Positions 11,125-23,411 of a stretch of DNA of 64,000 bases are shown here, piece after piece (the stretch's first letter is position 1; each line of letters opens with the position of its first letter). Origin of the DNA: Agelas oroides. Its lineage: Eukaryota; Porifera; Demospongiae; Agelasida; Agelasidae. Location of the stretch: assembly GCA_949130485.1 (NCBI GenBank), contig OX422183.1, positions 20,057,934-20,121,933 on the forward strand, in the 5' to 3' direction. A program made the position numbers and the translations under genes. The notes below the pieces were generated by a model. It made no database searches, had not been told where the DNA came from, and saw nothing but the letters and a program-made list of their open reading frames with translations.

Positions 11125-14100
11125 GTGAGATAACCATCATGTGTACAGTATTACAATGTGCCCTGCTTAATAACTTTCTTCCTGGTTCCTGGTTCAGAGA
11201 ACTGGGTAATGTGCAGCCACATACACCTGGCCCAGCTCCCAGTTTTAATGGAAACAAGGAAGTTGGTACCTGGGTATGAGGGTAGGCTGTGTATATGGCG
11301 GCTACATACATATTAATCCATACACCTGGGATAATAATAGGCACCAGACCGAAATACTTGTATGTAATAATTATTGTGAGGATGCTTGTGCTTCTATTAT
11401 TGCATGTAAAATATGGCAGTGTATAATAGAATGTTGTTCCATGGTCTTCACAAACTTCAATTTTCCATGGAATGTAGTAGCTCTGATACCTTCTAAGAAC
11501 CAAAGAATTGGTGATTGTCACCACAACCACACCCAGTGCCTGGTTTTCCCCTTAATTCTAGCCAATCTTGTGTTGAGCAGCCTTAGCTACTATGATGGCC
11601 TTAACTTGTGTTGACGGCTTATATAATTATATACATTTTTTTTAACAAGGTATAAATATTGGTCAAAGTTTGCCATAATGTTTGGGAAAGCTGAATCAGC
11701 CATTATATTTTCATGTAGGCAATAACGGGTGCCCTTCTTGTAAAGGTGCTTGTATAACAGGTACCTATAATATTATGCATTGTGTCCTTGTATTTCTGTG
11801 GGTCCCTATTTCTTTGTAAATTAAGTATGTATACTTTCAAGTCCAATGTCAGGTACCGGATAAATAAAGAGTAGATCATTTTCAGTGATGTGACTTCCAT
11901 CACACAGTATAGTGTTGTCCTGTCTTCAGTAATTTGTGTGTGTATGAGGGCATGTCCAAGTATCAGCGCAGAAAACCATGAACAGGTGGTGGGAATGAAC
12001 TAGCACATTTGTGTTCAAGTGTATCAGTTTTATAACATTGTCCATAGAGTATTAAATATTACATTGCTGATGGTTAACATGCAGAATGTTATTAGCTCTC
12101 TATAATGCGGTATATGATCAACTTTCAGATTAGTCATTGTACAAGTTCACTCCCAGTCTCCTCCCCAGCTTTCGTCCCTAACAATAAGTAACAAACACTC
12201 AATAAGGAAAACGTAGCACTAAGTAGTTTACCAAACAGTTTAGAACAGCTGTGTAAACATACTAATGAGGTTTGGAAAGTGCTTTGTGTATAGCAAACAC
12301 AGCACATAAACCACATTTGGTAGCTAAATAGCACCTGGTAGAGCTCAGCAACATCTCAGTCCAATGTGGATCCTCAGCAGGCTTGAAAAAATCTGTAAAC
12401 CATTGTGGATGCATAGCTATCTGTCTTTCCCCTCTGTCTCAGTTTCCTCGGTGCACACAACTGGTATGTATCCTTTGTTTTCTCTCAGGTGATGTTACCG
12501 CACAGTTGATTGCAGCTCCACCCACCTGTCCTGGTGATACCTTCACCTTCAGATGTACTGTTACTGGGGACATGAGTGGGTACACCGTCTGGAGAGTGGG
12601 TGGGAGCAGTGCATGTATCTTCTCACTTAGCACAGTAGGGGCTGTATCTACATGTGGACCTGGCAGTACACTCACAGCTAGGTCTGGGACTGGGTTTGGA
12701 ACAAGTGCTACTTTCTTCTCATCAACACTGAGTGGCACTGCAACCTCTGAACTGAATGGTACACTGGTTGAGTGTTTTGGACCAGGCCTTGCCAGAGATG
12801 CTGGGAACAGGGTTGGAAGCACCACTCTCCGGATATTAGGTCAGTGAATTTCAATCTGTTGCATAGTCACCATCAGGGTTGAAAGTGGCATGTACCAGTA
12901 CTCCCAACTAAACCTACTTTTCTCTCAACATGTATCCACTGTAAAAAATGAGCAGCCAAATCAACCATACTGATTAGCCTCGTTCTCAGGCCTTCCAGTT
13001 TTTGATTGCTTACAGTATTTGCCACTTTCAGCCAAGCCAACTTTGTCTCATGTGTACTAACTATACCCAATGAGGAACATGCTGCATGAATAATCAATAA
13101 CTCGATCTCCTTTTTAAAAAAGCAGGCCTAGATATTATGTAAAGTCACCCACTGTGCATGGCGGATGCAACTGTTGTGATTACACAGATTTGAATGTCTT
13201 AGTCACAGTGTTCATGGTTCTAGGTGACATTGCCTCTGTTATAGATACATGTACCGTATTGTCTCAAGCAAGTGCCCAAGTGCTCACAGCTCAAGCACTC
13301 AAAAATTGGAGATGGGCGGTTGCACAGAAGAGGTGCTTGAATGGTTCAACTCTCCCTGTACAAGCGCCCACCCAGGATGCGAAGTTAGCTGCCAGGGGCT
13401 ACTGATTCGACTTCCATTGTTGCTTTGCCCATGTTCAGTTTTATAGACAAACAAGGCCAGCCCGACGGTGGAGAAAGCTGTATCGTGCTACCCTTGTTGC
13501 CAAGCCTCTGCAGTGTTCATCGCTTGCAGTACGTAGATTTTATAGTGTAAGTGTTGCATGGTGTGTTGCTGTTGGGTGTCATGGTGCCTGAAGCACATCC
13601 AGCACATCACCACATCCAGCACATCACCACATCCATTCACCACGCAAGTATTTTGCATGATGGTCGAATACACAGAGGACCTAGCTCGAAAAATCACAGA
13701 ACTGTCATAATTGGGCATTTATGCACTTGCCTGGGACAATGTGGTACTACCTATACTTTGAACAGAATGTGATAAATTGTGGCATGTACATGGCTTTGTA
13801 CCCAAGCTCATTTCCTCCTACTGGGAAGAGGGTGTGAGGCATGTACATACATGTAACATTCAATTTTGGCATGTATATGTTAACTCCTTGCTACTGTAGA
13901 CTGTCAATTAGGGAAGGATTCATGCAATTGAATGTAGTCATTCATTCTTCAGGTCCTCCTTTTGTCTCCACCCTTTCCTGTGTTGACCTCTCTGGAGATG
14001 TCAGTGGAGCTGTGAATGTCACTGTGAGCTGGATACTTAATGGTGGAGAAAGTGCTGATTTCTACCTCATCAACATTACCACCAACGCTCCACAGACCCC

Positions 14101-17100
14101 ATATGGAGGACTTCTGAACATCACCACTGCCAATGTCACACAGTATGAGCTGACTGGTTTCATGACAGGCTATGAGTACAACATCACAGTACGTGGTGTC
14201 AACTGTGGGAATCTGGAGGGGAATGAGAGTGAGCCCCTGACAATTATTCCTCACGGTATGCACAAAGTAAACACCAGGTAGTGAGTTAACTTATGACCAT
14301 GTTGACAGTGTTTAGTGTGTGGGAATAGCTACCACGCAATGTTAGTATGATTGAATTACTTTTTGTTTGGGCAATGAACATATATTTGTCTCATTATGTC
14401 CTTTTATCTTGGCCAATGTCTATGTCCTTTACCATCCTGTCTCGTCCCAGCTAGTGTTGTCTCTGTAAAGTGATCAATCTAGTTTTCTTCTAGTTCCTTC
14501 ACCATGAATTCAACAATCACTAGCTAAGAACACCATGCACTGTGCATGTCTATAAGAGTGTTGCGGACTTTCATTTGGAGACATTCAAATTAGAATTTGG
14601 TGTCTTCCTTATGAGAAATGTTTGCTAGAAGTACCACTGACCATGCAGAGCTCTACAGTCATTTTATTAGTTTGTCTTCTTTCTGATGCCCACCTTTAAC
14701 TTTGTAGTTAATGTGACTTTAGAAAGATTTGCTTGTGTAAAACTCACTTTGCCAACTTGTGGTGGAACAGACCTACTTGTGTTGTTACGTGATTGGTAGC
14801 TAGCTGAATTGTCCATTACAGCTACTGAACAAACATGGAGAGTAATAACTTGTGTTAGTCTTTTTCAAAGCTCATTGTTCACCCCCACAGTAATTAGATT
14901 GTGCATGGATAGGGTACCTTCACCAGAGTAGGTCTTACATTTTCTCTACATTGACTAGCTACCAACATATGACATGCAAACTATGCAAGTCTCTGTTTTG
15001 TTTCAGTCATCTTCATGGCCAGGACAAGAATTACACAATAGTAACTCCAGCTTAGGCTTGGTTACTATTACTCCATTCTTGCCCGTGCACTCACGTTAAA
15101 CTACACTCTTATATAACCTCAAGTTTCCCTTACAGTCCCTGTAGTTCCCAGCAGCTGTAACATCACTTTATCATCATCAGGGAGACTTCTGTTCATTGAC
15201 AGCACCTGGGATACTGTACCAGTGAGTAACCAGTAAGCTACATCAACAGTTTCAATACAGTTGTCATGATAAGTTTCTAAAAAAACAACTACAAATACCC
15301 CAGTCATGATACACTGTGCTGTCCCCCTAGCAGTCTTTAACCATCATGGCTAATGGTCTGAGATCATCATTATTTATGTGGTTAAGGCTACTAAGACATT
15401 AGAGTGTCTCATGACTGGGGCTTTTAAGGTTGGTTAGTTCTGTCGTGGTTAGGGTTAGTGTCCCAGTGTATACCTGTATACACTGTGGTAGTATGTCTTT
15501 GGATAGCAGATTGGCTTAAGTTATTATACGATATCACATGTATTATAGCTTGTTTACAGTTTCCCCGTGGTGGCATCCCAAATTAACAGGTGGGTTGTGT
15601 CACTTTGATGCTGAAAAGCAGTACTTAAACCAATGTAGTTGATATATTGAGGTGAGGGTTGTATCACAAGCCAGACACTCATGTAGATCTATAATTTTGT
15701 ATGTCATGATATATAACACATTACATAGGCAAGATATAAGAATATTAATCTTGCTTATATCTTTCTTTTACAGTAGTGTTGCCTAGGTAATAGATTATAT
15801 ATACTTCCCTTGAGTACAAACTTAGTCACTGGTATTGGACTTTGCCTGACACCGATGTAAAAGATGAGGAAGGGAGTATTACATATAGTCTGTACATGGT
15901 CTTAAAATCGTGTGCGGATGAATCAACGAACCACATCTCTCTAAAAATAGGCCTAGATGTTATACAAAGTCACCCACTGCACAGGACATGTTTCGGCCAT
16001 GCAATACCAGGCCTGATAAACTCCACTGGGGTGACTAGGAGATGGGTACTGGTATCTCATGCGCAGAATGCCGTCAAGTGGCTGGCCTTATTCGAAAGCC
16101 AGTAGAAGCTCCTCGAAAGCACTGCGTCTGTTCATGCAGCTGTCTTTCATTTGAAGATCGTAGTGATCGTAATTGTCATGTGTTGTCAATGTGCAAACGC
16201 TTGTGCATGTGAGTGTGTGTGCAGAAGCACTGGAGGTTCCAAACTTACTATTAGCATGAACAAGGCCTGATTTGAGTCTGGCACAAGTAAGACAGAAAAT
16301 GTTACAACTATGCCTGTATGCATAACAGATACATGTATAAGGCAAACAGTGTGTGCTTAAAGGCTGTGTGTGCATAAGTATGCCAGGTATGGTAACTGCA
16401 TGTGCCAAGCGGTGTTAAACAGAAGGTACGGGAATGCACTGACATTCTTCAGGCACCTCCAGTACTTCTGTCATGTCCAAGGATACTGCTACAGAAAGGT
16501 CAGTCCAGATTCTGGATTTATCAACTCAAATTCATAGGAAATAAAGAATAGATCCGCGACTAATGGACCACAATCAGTACCCAAAGGGATGCCAATTGTT
16601 TGTTGGTAAACAGCTGATCCTATCTAGATATATATGGTATCTATCAAGAAATTGAACATGTGAGCTAACTGGTTCACTGTTATGAGTATTAGCCACTGTT
16701 TGTCACACTAGTTACAGGAACTAATTTAATGTCTTCATGGTTGATTCCAATATAAGTTGGCACTTAATTGTCTTATCATGACGTCAGTTTAGTGAAAATA
16801 GCCACTAGATATATTTTGTAAATTTTAATGTGAATTTTAATGTAAACATTTGAGACATATGCTTCATCATGCCATATTTATAAGTAGATATAGTGCAATT
16901 TCAGCTTTGCTGTGCTTATAGAAATACCATTTTAAGTATTGTACACATCTCTCTCCAGGATCAGGTTGACCTAGAGGAGGCATGTCCAGGTCCAACTGGA
17001 AACATCACACAGTACCAGATCAGTTTCCAGACTGGGTCTGTTGTGGCTACTGAGATTGTGAACATTGCTGAGTGTACAGCTGGGAAGTGCAGCCACACCT

Positions 17101-19893
17101 TTGAGCCACCCTCAAATTCCCCCTCAAGCTATGACAGTGTGTCAGTGGCTGCTGAGAATGTGGTGGGAGTGGGAGCTGCAAGAACATGTACAACACAAAC
17201 CATCAGTAAGTAATGTCACTTTCATCATAACCACCTAGCTTTGTTACCAGGCTAGACTTTATCATGTGAGTGATGTCAAGGGTATTCTTGGTGGACTAAG
17301 CCACTAAGTTGTGGGCATCTACATGCAGAGATGAAGTGGTTAGTCCAGTTTTAGTTCTCAATCAAAGACATTGAATCATGCAGATACATAACAGTTAACA
17401 CTACCTACAGTGGCGTAGCCAAGCTGGGGCACACTGGGGCACGTGCCCCAGCAACCGGAGGCCGTGCCCCACCAACTGCAGGCACGCTTGCAAATCATCG
17501 ATGCCGAAAGTGCCATTGTTGACCGCAATCGGGTGCTAAAAATACATAAAGGTCTTGAATCTAGCAGCGCAGAGAGCTATCCGTATCCTCAGAAATCGCA
17601 TGCAGTGAGATCAGGGGAGCGTACGAGACTTAGTTATTATAACAAAGTCTCGTAGAGTAATGAAGTGACTTTACACCGCGCACAAATCCGTACCAAAGGC
17701 ATGGCGGGAGTGCTCCTGATTCAAGGTGACGGTGTGGCCTGAAATAGCCTCAGAACCGACCTGGGAAGCTCAAAAATTCCAAAATTTTCTGGGGGAGCAT
17801 CCCCACAGACCCCCCAAGTTTGTTTCTACGTTTTGCGCTGAAATTCCCACAAACGTAGTGTGCCCATGCTGTGCCCTAGCATCGGCTGTGTCCTGGCTAC
17901 ACCACTGACTACCTATGCAGATGGATGCCATGATGTAACATTACGCTAGAAGATGAGAGTATACTCAAACTCGTCATTACTTAGTGTCAGTCCCAGACCC
18001 AACACCAACCCCATCACAAATCACTTTCAGTATCCCACATGGGGTATTATTAGCATAGGTGATATACACACTGAATAAGGCCTGAGACGAGACGATTCAA
18101 GCTCTTACTCAAACACTTCATTTTACCGTTTATCATTCCAGTATTGTTTCTACCAAACTTACGCATCCATCAAAACTTTCTGCAATTGAAACTAGATTAA
18201 TCACTCTACTATAGCCAAATTTTGCAGTGTTATAAGTGCTTAAAGGAATGAAATCATCTGCTTTTTGTGTGTATGTAGTTTATGTTATATTCCTGCAATA
18301 GACGGGTTCATTTCAAGTATGTACCTCTAGGGAATACTGGCATGTGTTCATAGGCTGCCAAGAGAGACGGTCAAATTTAACTAGAAAAATGTGTGTTACT
18401 CCTTCATTGGTAGTCTTTAGTAGTCTGTATAATAAGGCACAGTCTTTCTCTCATGCAGCCATAATCAACAATCTCCTGACTGGTGAAGGGGTGGATGTGA
18501 GCTCACCCAGTGATGCAAGACTTAACTGCACATTTCTACCTGGGTTCACTGGCTCTGCTCACTGTACAGTCCAGTGTGGGACTTGGACCCAACCTACATG
18601 AACCTGCCATACTCTGCTGAGTCCACTGAGACTGGCACAGCAGGAGACACTGTCAGTGTGGTACTGAGGGAGCGACTGAACTCTTCAACTGTGTACTACT
18701 ACACTGTGTCTGCAGTTAGTGGAGATGTCAGTGTCATAGTGCGAGCAACCTTCACTACACCACAGTACAGTAAGCAATGGGGTAATGTGTCAGTTTGTTG
18801 TATAGACGTACTGCATATATATTACAAACCTTTTCTAACAGTGGGTTGCTCGGGGTAACATCCAACAAAATAATATAGGTTGCATTCCCCAGACGGAACA
18901 TGCGGGAATGCAACTATTATTAAATTTTACATGCCAGCATCCAGAGGCAGAAGTATGTGCATTTTGTGTACATGTATTTGTGCTTCAATATGTATTATGT
19001 TGGAGGTTTTATGTGTGACTACAAATGCACAGTGGTATTCACGGAGTATCCTGTTTTCACTTGCATGATCACTATACAGGCTGTTCCCTGACAGAGCTTT
19101 GGAACCTGACACTTGTTGGTGGTATTTTCCTGTCTGATGTTAGTTTACTGGATGAAGCTGCTCAGTATCCAAGTTGTGATGCTGACAGTGTTGGGAGTGC
19201 TGTACTAGTAAATACTACACTCAAAACAGCCACAGTGGCTTACTACACTGGCACCACACCAGGCTCCAGGGCTTGTTTTGTCTGTGATGAGAGCAGTGGG
19301 TATGAGCTAAATACAACCACCACTGCTGAGAGTGTCTGTCAACATAATGCAATGTGGTCTGGAAGTCCCACTGTGTGTGGTATGTCCTAATGCCATAGAA
19401 AATTAGCCCAAACCATGCATGAAACTTTAATAGTTTGTGGATGTTGCCTAAGACTAGTGCTGAGAGCTTAGCAATTAGCCTCAAACATATTAGCCTTGAA
19501 CCCAGGTTTTCCGTTCTGAATTTTGTCTTGCTGCTTTGGAGAAAAGGCTACAAGACAAAATCTGGAATGGAAAGCATATCAGTTCTCTTTTCAGTTCTAC
19601 AGACTACCCTCAGCAGAGGTGCCGTTGTGGGCATTGTAGTTGGTGGCACCATTGCACTTATCATTGGAGTCGTGGCTGGAGCTCTCCTGTTCTACTGCAT
19701 TGGCAAGCACTGGTGCCAGAGCTCCAGGCATGAGATTTCCTCCCACCAACAGCAACAGGCAGGTCCATTGTATGAGGATGTTCGTGCCACCAGTGGGGAG
19801 GGAAAGATTGATCTGAGGGGAAATGTGGCCTATGGACCTGTGCAGACTATTGAGTTGAAAGCAAATGAAGCCTACGGACATGTGCAGCATTGA
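10975..19893 (+). CDS. Receptor gene B: Ig-FN3-FN3-FN3-Sushi-TM, frameshifted in exon 7
   Basis: Exons: 10975-10993, 11086-11124, 12489-12839, 13953-14255, 15136-15221, 16959-17205, 18459-18769, 19080-19379, 19595-19893. Phases match throughout. The 19-residue leader is MRLLVSAAVLFSFTILQCA; Ig about 20-136, FN3 137-237, FN3 238-348. The exon total is 1955 nt, 2 more than 651 codons; the 2-nt insertion is in exon 7 and gives TGA at 18599-18601, predicting a 395-residue product. The Sushi exon is strongly diverged from all other copies. It shares leader and 5' flank with E, and Ig subtype with F. Same alternatives as for A: null allele, soluble product or young pseudogene. Confidence 0.8.
12489..12839 (+). 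CDS. Gene B exon 3: type-1 Ig-like domain
   Basis: 117 codons. TFTFRCTVTG, TVWRVGG and GTLVECFGPG carry the Ig Cys-Trp-Cys pattern. The end GPGLARDAGNRVG is shared with gene F rather than with A or E, so B and F form an Ig subtype. Confidence 0.8.
13953..14255 (+). CDS. Gene B exon 4: first FN3 domain
   Basis: 101 codons, phase 1-1: VSWILNGGES, YEYNITVRGVNCG and SEPLTIIPHG are FN3 strand signatures. The start lies after ttcttcag and the donor is gtatgc. Confidence 0.8.
15136..15221 (+). CDS. Gene B exon 5: N-terminal half of second FN3
   Basis: 86 nt, three codons shorter than in A, C and D. It encodes VPVVPSSCNITL, then LLFIDSTWDTVP, and ends in phase 0 before gtgagt. Confidence 0.75.
16959..17205 (+). 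CDS. Gene B exon 6: C-terminal half of second FN3
   Basis: 247 nt. Starts DQVDLEEACPGPTGNITQYQ, then the conserved AECTAGKCSHTFEPP block and SVSVAAENVVGVG. Ends in phase 1 before gtaagt. Confidence 0.8.
17400..17915. mobile_element. hAT-like MITE with exact 8-bp target duplication
   Basis: The element spans 17408-17907 with ends CAGTGGCGTAGCC and GGCTACACCACTG. It is flanked on both sides by ACTACCTA (17400-17407 and 17908-17915), an exact 8-bp duplication as made by hAT transposases. No transposase is encoded. It lies in intron 6 of gene B. Confidence 0.85.
18459..18769 (+). CDS. Gene B exon 7: third FN3-like domain with 2-nt frameshift
   Basis: 311 nt against 309 in intact copies. gggactTGgacccaacc replaces gggactgacccaacc, shifting the frame to TGA at 18599-18601. 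Downstream, the original frame (STVYYYTVSAVSGDV) is still open to the donor gtaagc. Confidence 0.8.
19080..19379 (+). CDS. Gene B exon 8: divergent Sushi-like domain
   Basis: 100 codons against 84 in the other copies. It keeps the SCSLTEL start, ACFVCDESSGYELN, VCQHNAMWSG and a final VCG, so the Sushi Cys/Trp frame is visible, but most other residues differ. All other copies are almost identical to each other here, so B has escaped homogenisation or received this exon from elsewhere. Confidence 0.7.
19595..19893 (+). CDS. Gene B exon 9: transmembrane helix and tyrosine tail
   Basis: Acceptor ttttcag; the alternative acceptor at 19602 would break the frame. It encodes VLQTTLSRGAVVGI, a hydrophobic helix ending LLFYCIGKH, then SSHQQQQAGPLYEDV, VAYGPV and AYGHV. 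VAYGPV fits the ITIM consensus. Stop at 19891-19893. Confidence 0.8.
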
Positions 19894-19907
19894 TACTGAA
19901 TCATAAA

Positions 19908-19913
19908 AATAAA
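19908..19913 (+). terminator. Polyadenylation signal of gene B
   Basis: AATAAA 15 nt after the stop codon. It is the only canonical hexamer close behind an intact tail in the array, though very near the stop. Confidence 0.45.
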
Positions 19914-20648
19914 GCCATTTTAGTGTATGCACTGTATTACTAGCCTTGTAGACTGTCACATCCTCTGACGTTTGTACTGTTTTAACAACTACAAGAACAT
20001 TTCAGTTCATTGCTATTTTTGTAACTAATACACTCTTCTTCTTTCTTACACCAAAAAAGGTATTTTCAGCTCATTTAAGTATGTTTCTCCCAATAGTTTT
20101 GCCAAGATAAGCTGTTATATCTGAAAATTACCATTAATTTGGAAGACAAATTGAGCACATTTGCCAAACACTTTATCCTACATCCAAGGCTCATCCATCG
20201 TATGTACTTGTGGTATGTTTAGCTACAATACACATGATTGATAAGTGAACTGCTTTGCAAGCCCGGGCATCAGTCCGGAACAAGGCAAATTGCCTGAAAC
20301 TAACAAATAAGCTCAAAGTAACACATGACCAGCCAACACACTGTGGGTGCTATCCGTCCATCATGAATGCAGCCAACCACCACACTGCAACCATTCACTG
20401 ATTCAGAGGGAGACCGGGGGAGGCTGATGTCTATAGTTACTTGGTGTAAGCTTACTATAAACTGTTATTAGGTTTTGTTGATTTTGTTGTAAATGGGTAC
20501 TTATGTCAATACTATAAATACAGAAAACAGGTTTCTGTGTGATTTCAGCACTGAAAAATAATGCTGACTCCACGCAATTGCGCTTTGCAGGTGAATACTT
20601 TTCTTCGTGGGTGGGGGTTTACACTGAGTTCACAGCTAGTTGGTGAGG
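19914..20648. other. Intergenic B-C, no gene seen
   Basis: No open frame or motif. The right half resembles the 5' flanks of B and E (gaaaacaggtttctgtgtg-like words), as expected upstream of a class-1 leader. Confidence 0.5.
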
Positions 20649-20801
20649 ATGAGACTGCTGGTGTCTTTTAAGTATTTAGTCACATAAACCAGTTGCTGTT
20701 TAAGATGATTGCCCATGCATGCGGGTGCTTTCATGAATTATTTTGGGCAGATAATTCTACAGCTGCTGTTTTATTCTCCTTCATTATTCTGCAATGTGCA
20801 G
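20649..20801 (+). pseudogene. C leader exons, donor site destroyed
   Basis: ATGAGACTGCTGGTGTCT is identical to B and E, but the following GGTAA is TTTAA, so no GT donor remains; the unspliced frame stops at TAA after about 12 codons. Exon 2 (20763-20801) is intact. Confidence 0.75.
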
Positions 20802-20839
20802 GTGAGGTAACCATCATGAATATGGTTCTACAGTGAGTT

Positions 20840-21670
20840 AGATCATGCCAGTTTACTTGGCCTAGTTTTACATATAATGCTGCACAATAGTTGTAATTAG
20901 CAAGAAAACACTGAAGTGTGCATGATCAAGCATGTATGGAGAGATTCAGGATAAGCTAGATCTCAGTTTGTGAATGTCTCGGAGTTGTGTTTGAGCGATC
21001 ATGTTATGCAACAGGAAATTACAAGTAATTGATTGTAAATTGACATACTGATCCTATTGAAAAAGAAAAAAAATGATCAATTTGATATGGCCTTATGTGG
21101 CTACAAATTTTGTGATTAGAAGATCATGCAATGTGATTCATACACATACATAGTTACCAGTGTCCTTGATCCCACACCTTGTTTGAGCCCTTTACCCACT
21201 GCAAATGGTGTAGGTCTGACAATCTTACTGGTACCATTTGCAAAATGTCAGTTTTGCGTACACGTATGCATGTATCAGCAAGTTCATGATTAGGAGTACT
21301 CCATGTGAGGGATTGCACGTAACTACAGCAAGCAATTTTCTGTTGCTTTTGCTACTTGCATTATAATTTTATGGTATATCTTTCTGTGTTCATCTATCAA
21401 TAATGAGGAAAGGATGAAGGAGACCAGCTACTTGCAAGCAAGTTGCAATCTTCAATTAATCTTTGACACATGTATGCTTCATTTAAGTGACTAAAGGTGC
21501 ATCGACCACTTGCATGGATCGCTTACGATACACTCCAACAGGAGATCAGTTTTACGATGTAGCTTTGGTAGCTTGACATGTCCTTGACCTGAGGATCCAA
21601 CAAAACTTTTCATTTATGTTCATCATTGGATCACAACATGATATCTCCCACCCTTACAGTACCTTAATAG
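20840..21670 (+). pseudogene. Displaced intron 4 and exon 5 start
   Basis: Directly after the leader, sequence matches intron 4 of gene E (about 46860-47540) and then the exon 5 acceptor of gene A (acatgatatctccca...acagTACCTTA, compare 6035-6065). Exons 3 and 4 are absent between leader and this segment, so one unit lost Ig and first FN3 by deletion. Confidence 0.65.
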
Positions 21671-22030
21671 GGTGCCTTCTGGTGAAATGTAAATGAGATT
21701 CATAGTCAATTCGTTGATGGTTTGCAGGGATATCTCTTTGAGGCACAGGCTTTTTTTTATATATATAAGGTTTGTTCCTGTTTTTATAAATGAGATCTGT
21801 ATTTATAGTCATTTTTTTGTGAATTACAGGAATATCCGATTGAGGCAAAGGTCGTAATTCTCTCCCTATATGAGGTTGTTCTTGTCTATATATAGGAAAC
21901 GTTTAAGCTAGATGTAAAGTTATAGCAGGGTACCCCTCTGGTGACACAAGAGGGGCTATAAATGAGATTCATAGCCAATGAATTACAGGAACATCCCCTT
22001 GGTGCAAAAGACGTAATTCCTTCCCTATAA

Positions 22031-22457
22031 GATGTAGACAGTAGCATAGCCAAACCCAGCCCTATCCGGGCCTGGGCCCGGGCGTCAGTATCTGCAAAAT
22101 TGAACATCCTATTATAGCTATTGCATTTATGGAATGATGCAGTTTCCTACGGTCTCTTAACTTCACCATAGAGGGTACATCTATGACCTTGTGCACTGTT
22201 TGCAAGCTTGGCATTACTGGTATAGAGACTGTGCTGCATGCATGTATACTGTATACCGACCAAAGTCATGGGTCAGAGCTACTCCCAATTTAAGACTGAC
22301 GGCATTTCAAATGTCCTAGAAATAGCCTCAGGACAAAGCTGACTCTAAAATGGCAAAATTTACTAGGGGAGCATTACAACCCCCCCATGAAAACTTCTAA
22401 GAAATGCATGTGGTGTCTGTGCATCATCTGTAATCTGGCTATGCCACTGGATGTAGA
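22031..22457. mobile_element. hAT-like MITE with exact 8-bp target duplication
   Basis: The element spans 22039-22449 with ends CAGTAGCATAGCC and GGCTATGCCACTG. GATGTAGA flanks it on both sides (22031-22038 and 22450-22457). Same family as 17408-17907. Confidence 0.85.
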
Positions 22458-23411
22458 AAACATTATTCTTTCTCATGAGTAATGGAATGGTAGCATTACT
22501 CATTCCAATGAGTAACTCATGGGATTGTTCCATGTATGATGTCTTTTCAAGTTCAAGTATGTACATGTAGTGAAGGTCCTAGTCACTTACAGATGAGGTT
22601 GCAGTTTGATAAATTGCTAAGTTGTAATCAAATAACCAAACAATATGCCAATGCTGAACGCATGGATCCGCTGGATCTTCACATGCTATAGCATCATACA
22701 TTAGCTGTCATGTAACTTATTAGCTTGGTCAGAATCAAAAGAAGATGTGTTTTTATGCGAATGAGCTCACTGCAGGATTGCTTGAAAACACATCTATAGT
22801 ATATCTCCTTGTGCCTACTGATTCTGACCAAGCTAATAGCTAATCCAGTCCAGTAGTTATATTTTTTAGTTTTGCAGCCACTTGTAATGTGTGAGTAGAT
22901 GAATGCAGAGCATTGTGGGGGTCAGTGCAAAACATGGACTCTGCAGTATATATGGACTGCTCATTTACTTGTTGATGACATAAATACGTAGGCAACCATA
23001 GCTTCAACTACCTTTCCTCACTACCCTGTAGTCATGCTTTCTACACTATTATTTCTATGCTCTTACCCAGCTTTTGTCTCAACTGATGGGACAAAAGTTG
23101 GGGAGAAGCCTGGGAAGAAAAATGCCTAAGGGTTTGTAGAAGGAGCTGGTGGCTAGTTTAAGAATGTCTTTCAACTACATGTAGCTGCATGATATACAGT
23201 GGGTGCCTTTTTCCTTGCTGAGCACCACTGAGCTACCACTTCCATCACACACACAAAACTAAATATTAAATTATGGAGTTAAACATTTGATCTTTATGTT
23301 CTTGGGTACTTGAGGGCATCATGTTATAGACTTGATAGATGAAATACCTATACAATGAACATAAATATGATGTGTTCACCTTAAGTTTCAGCTATACTCA
23401 GTTACAGTCTA

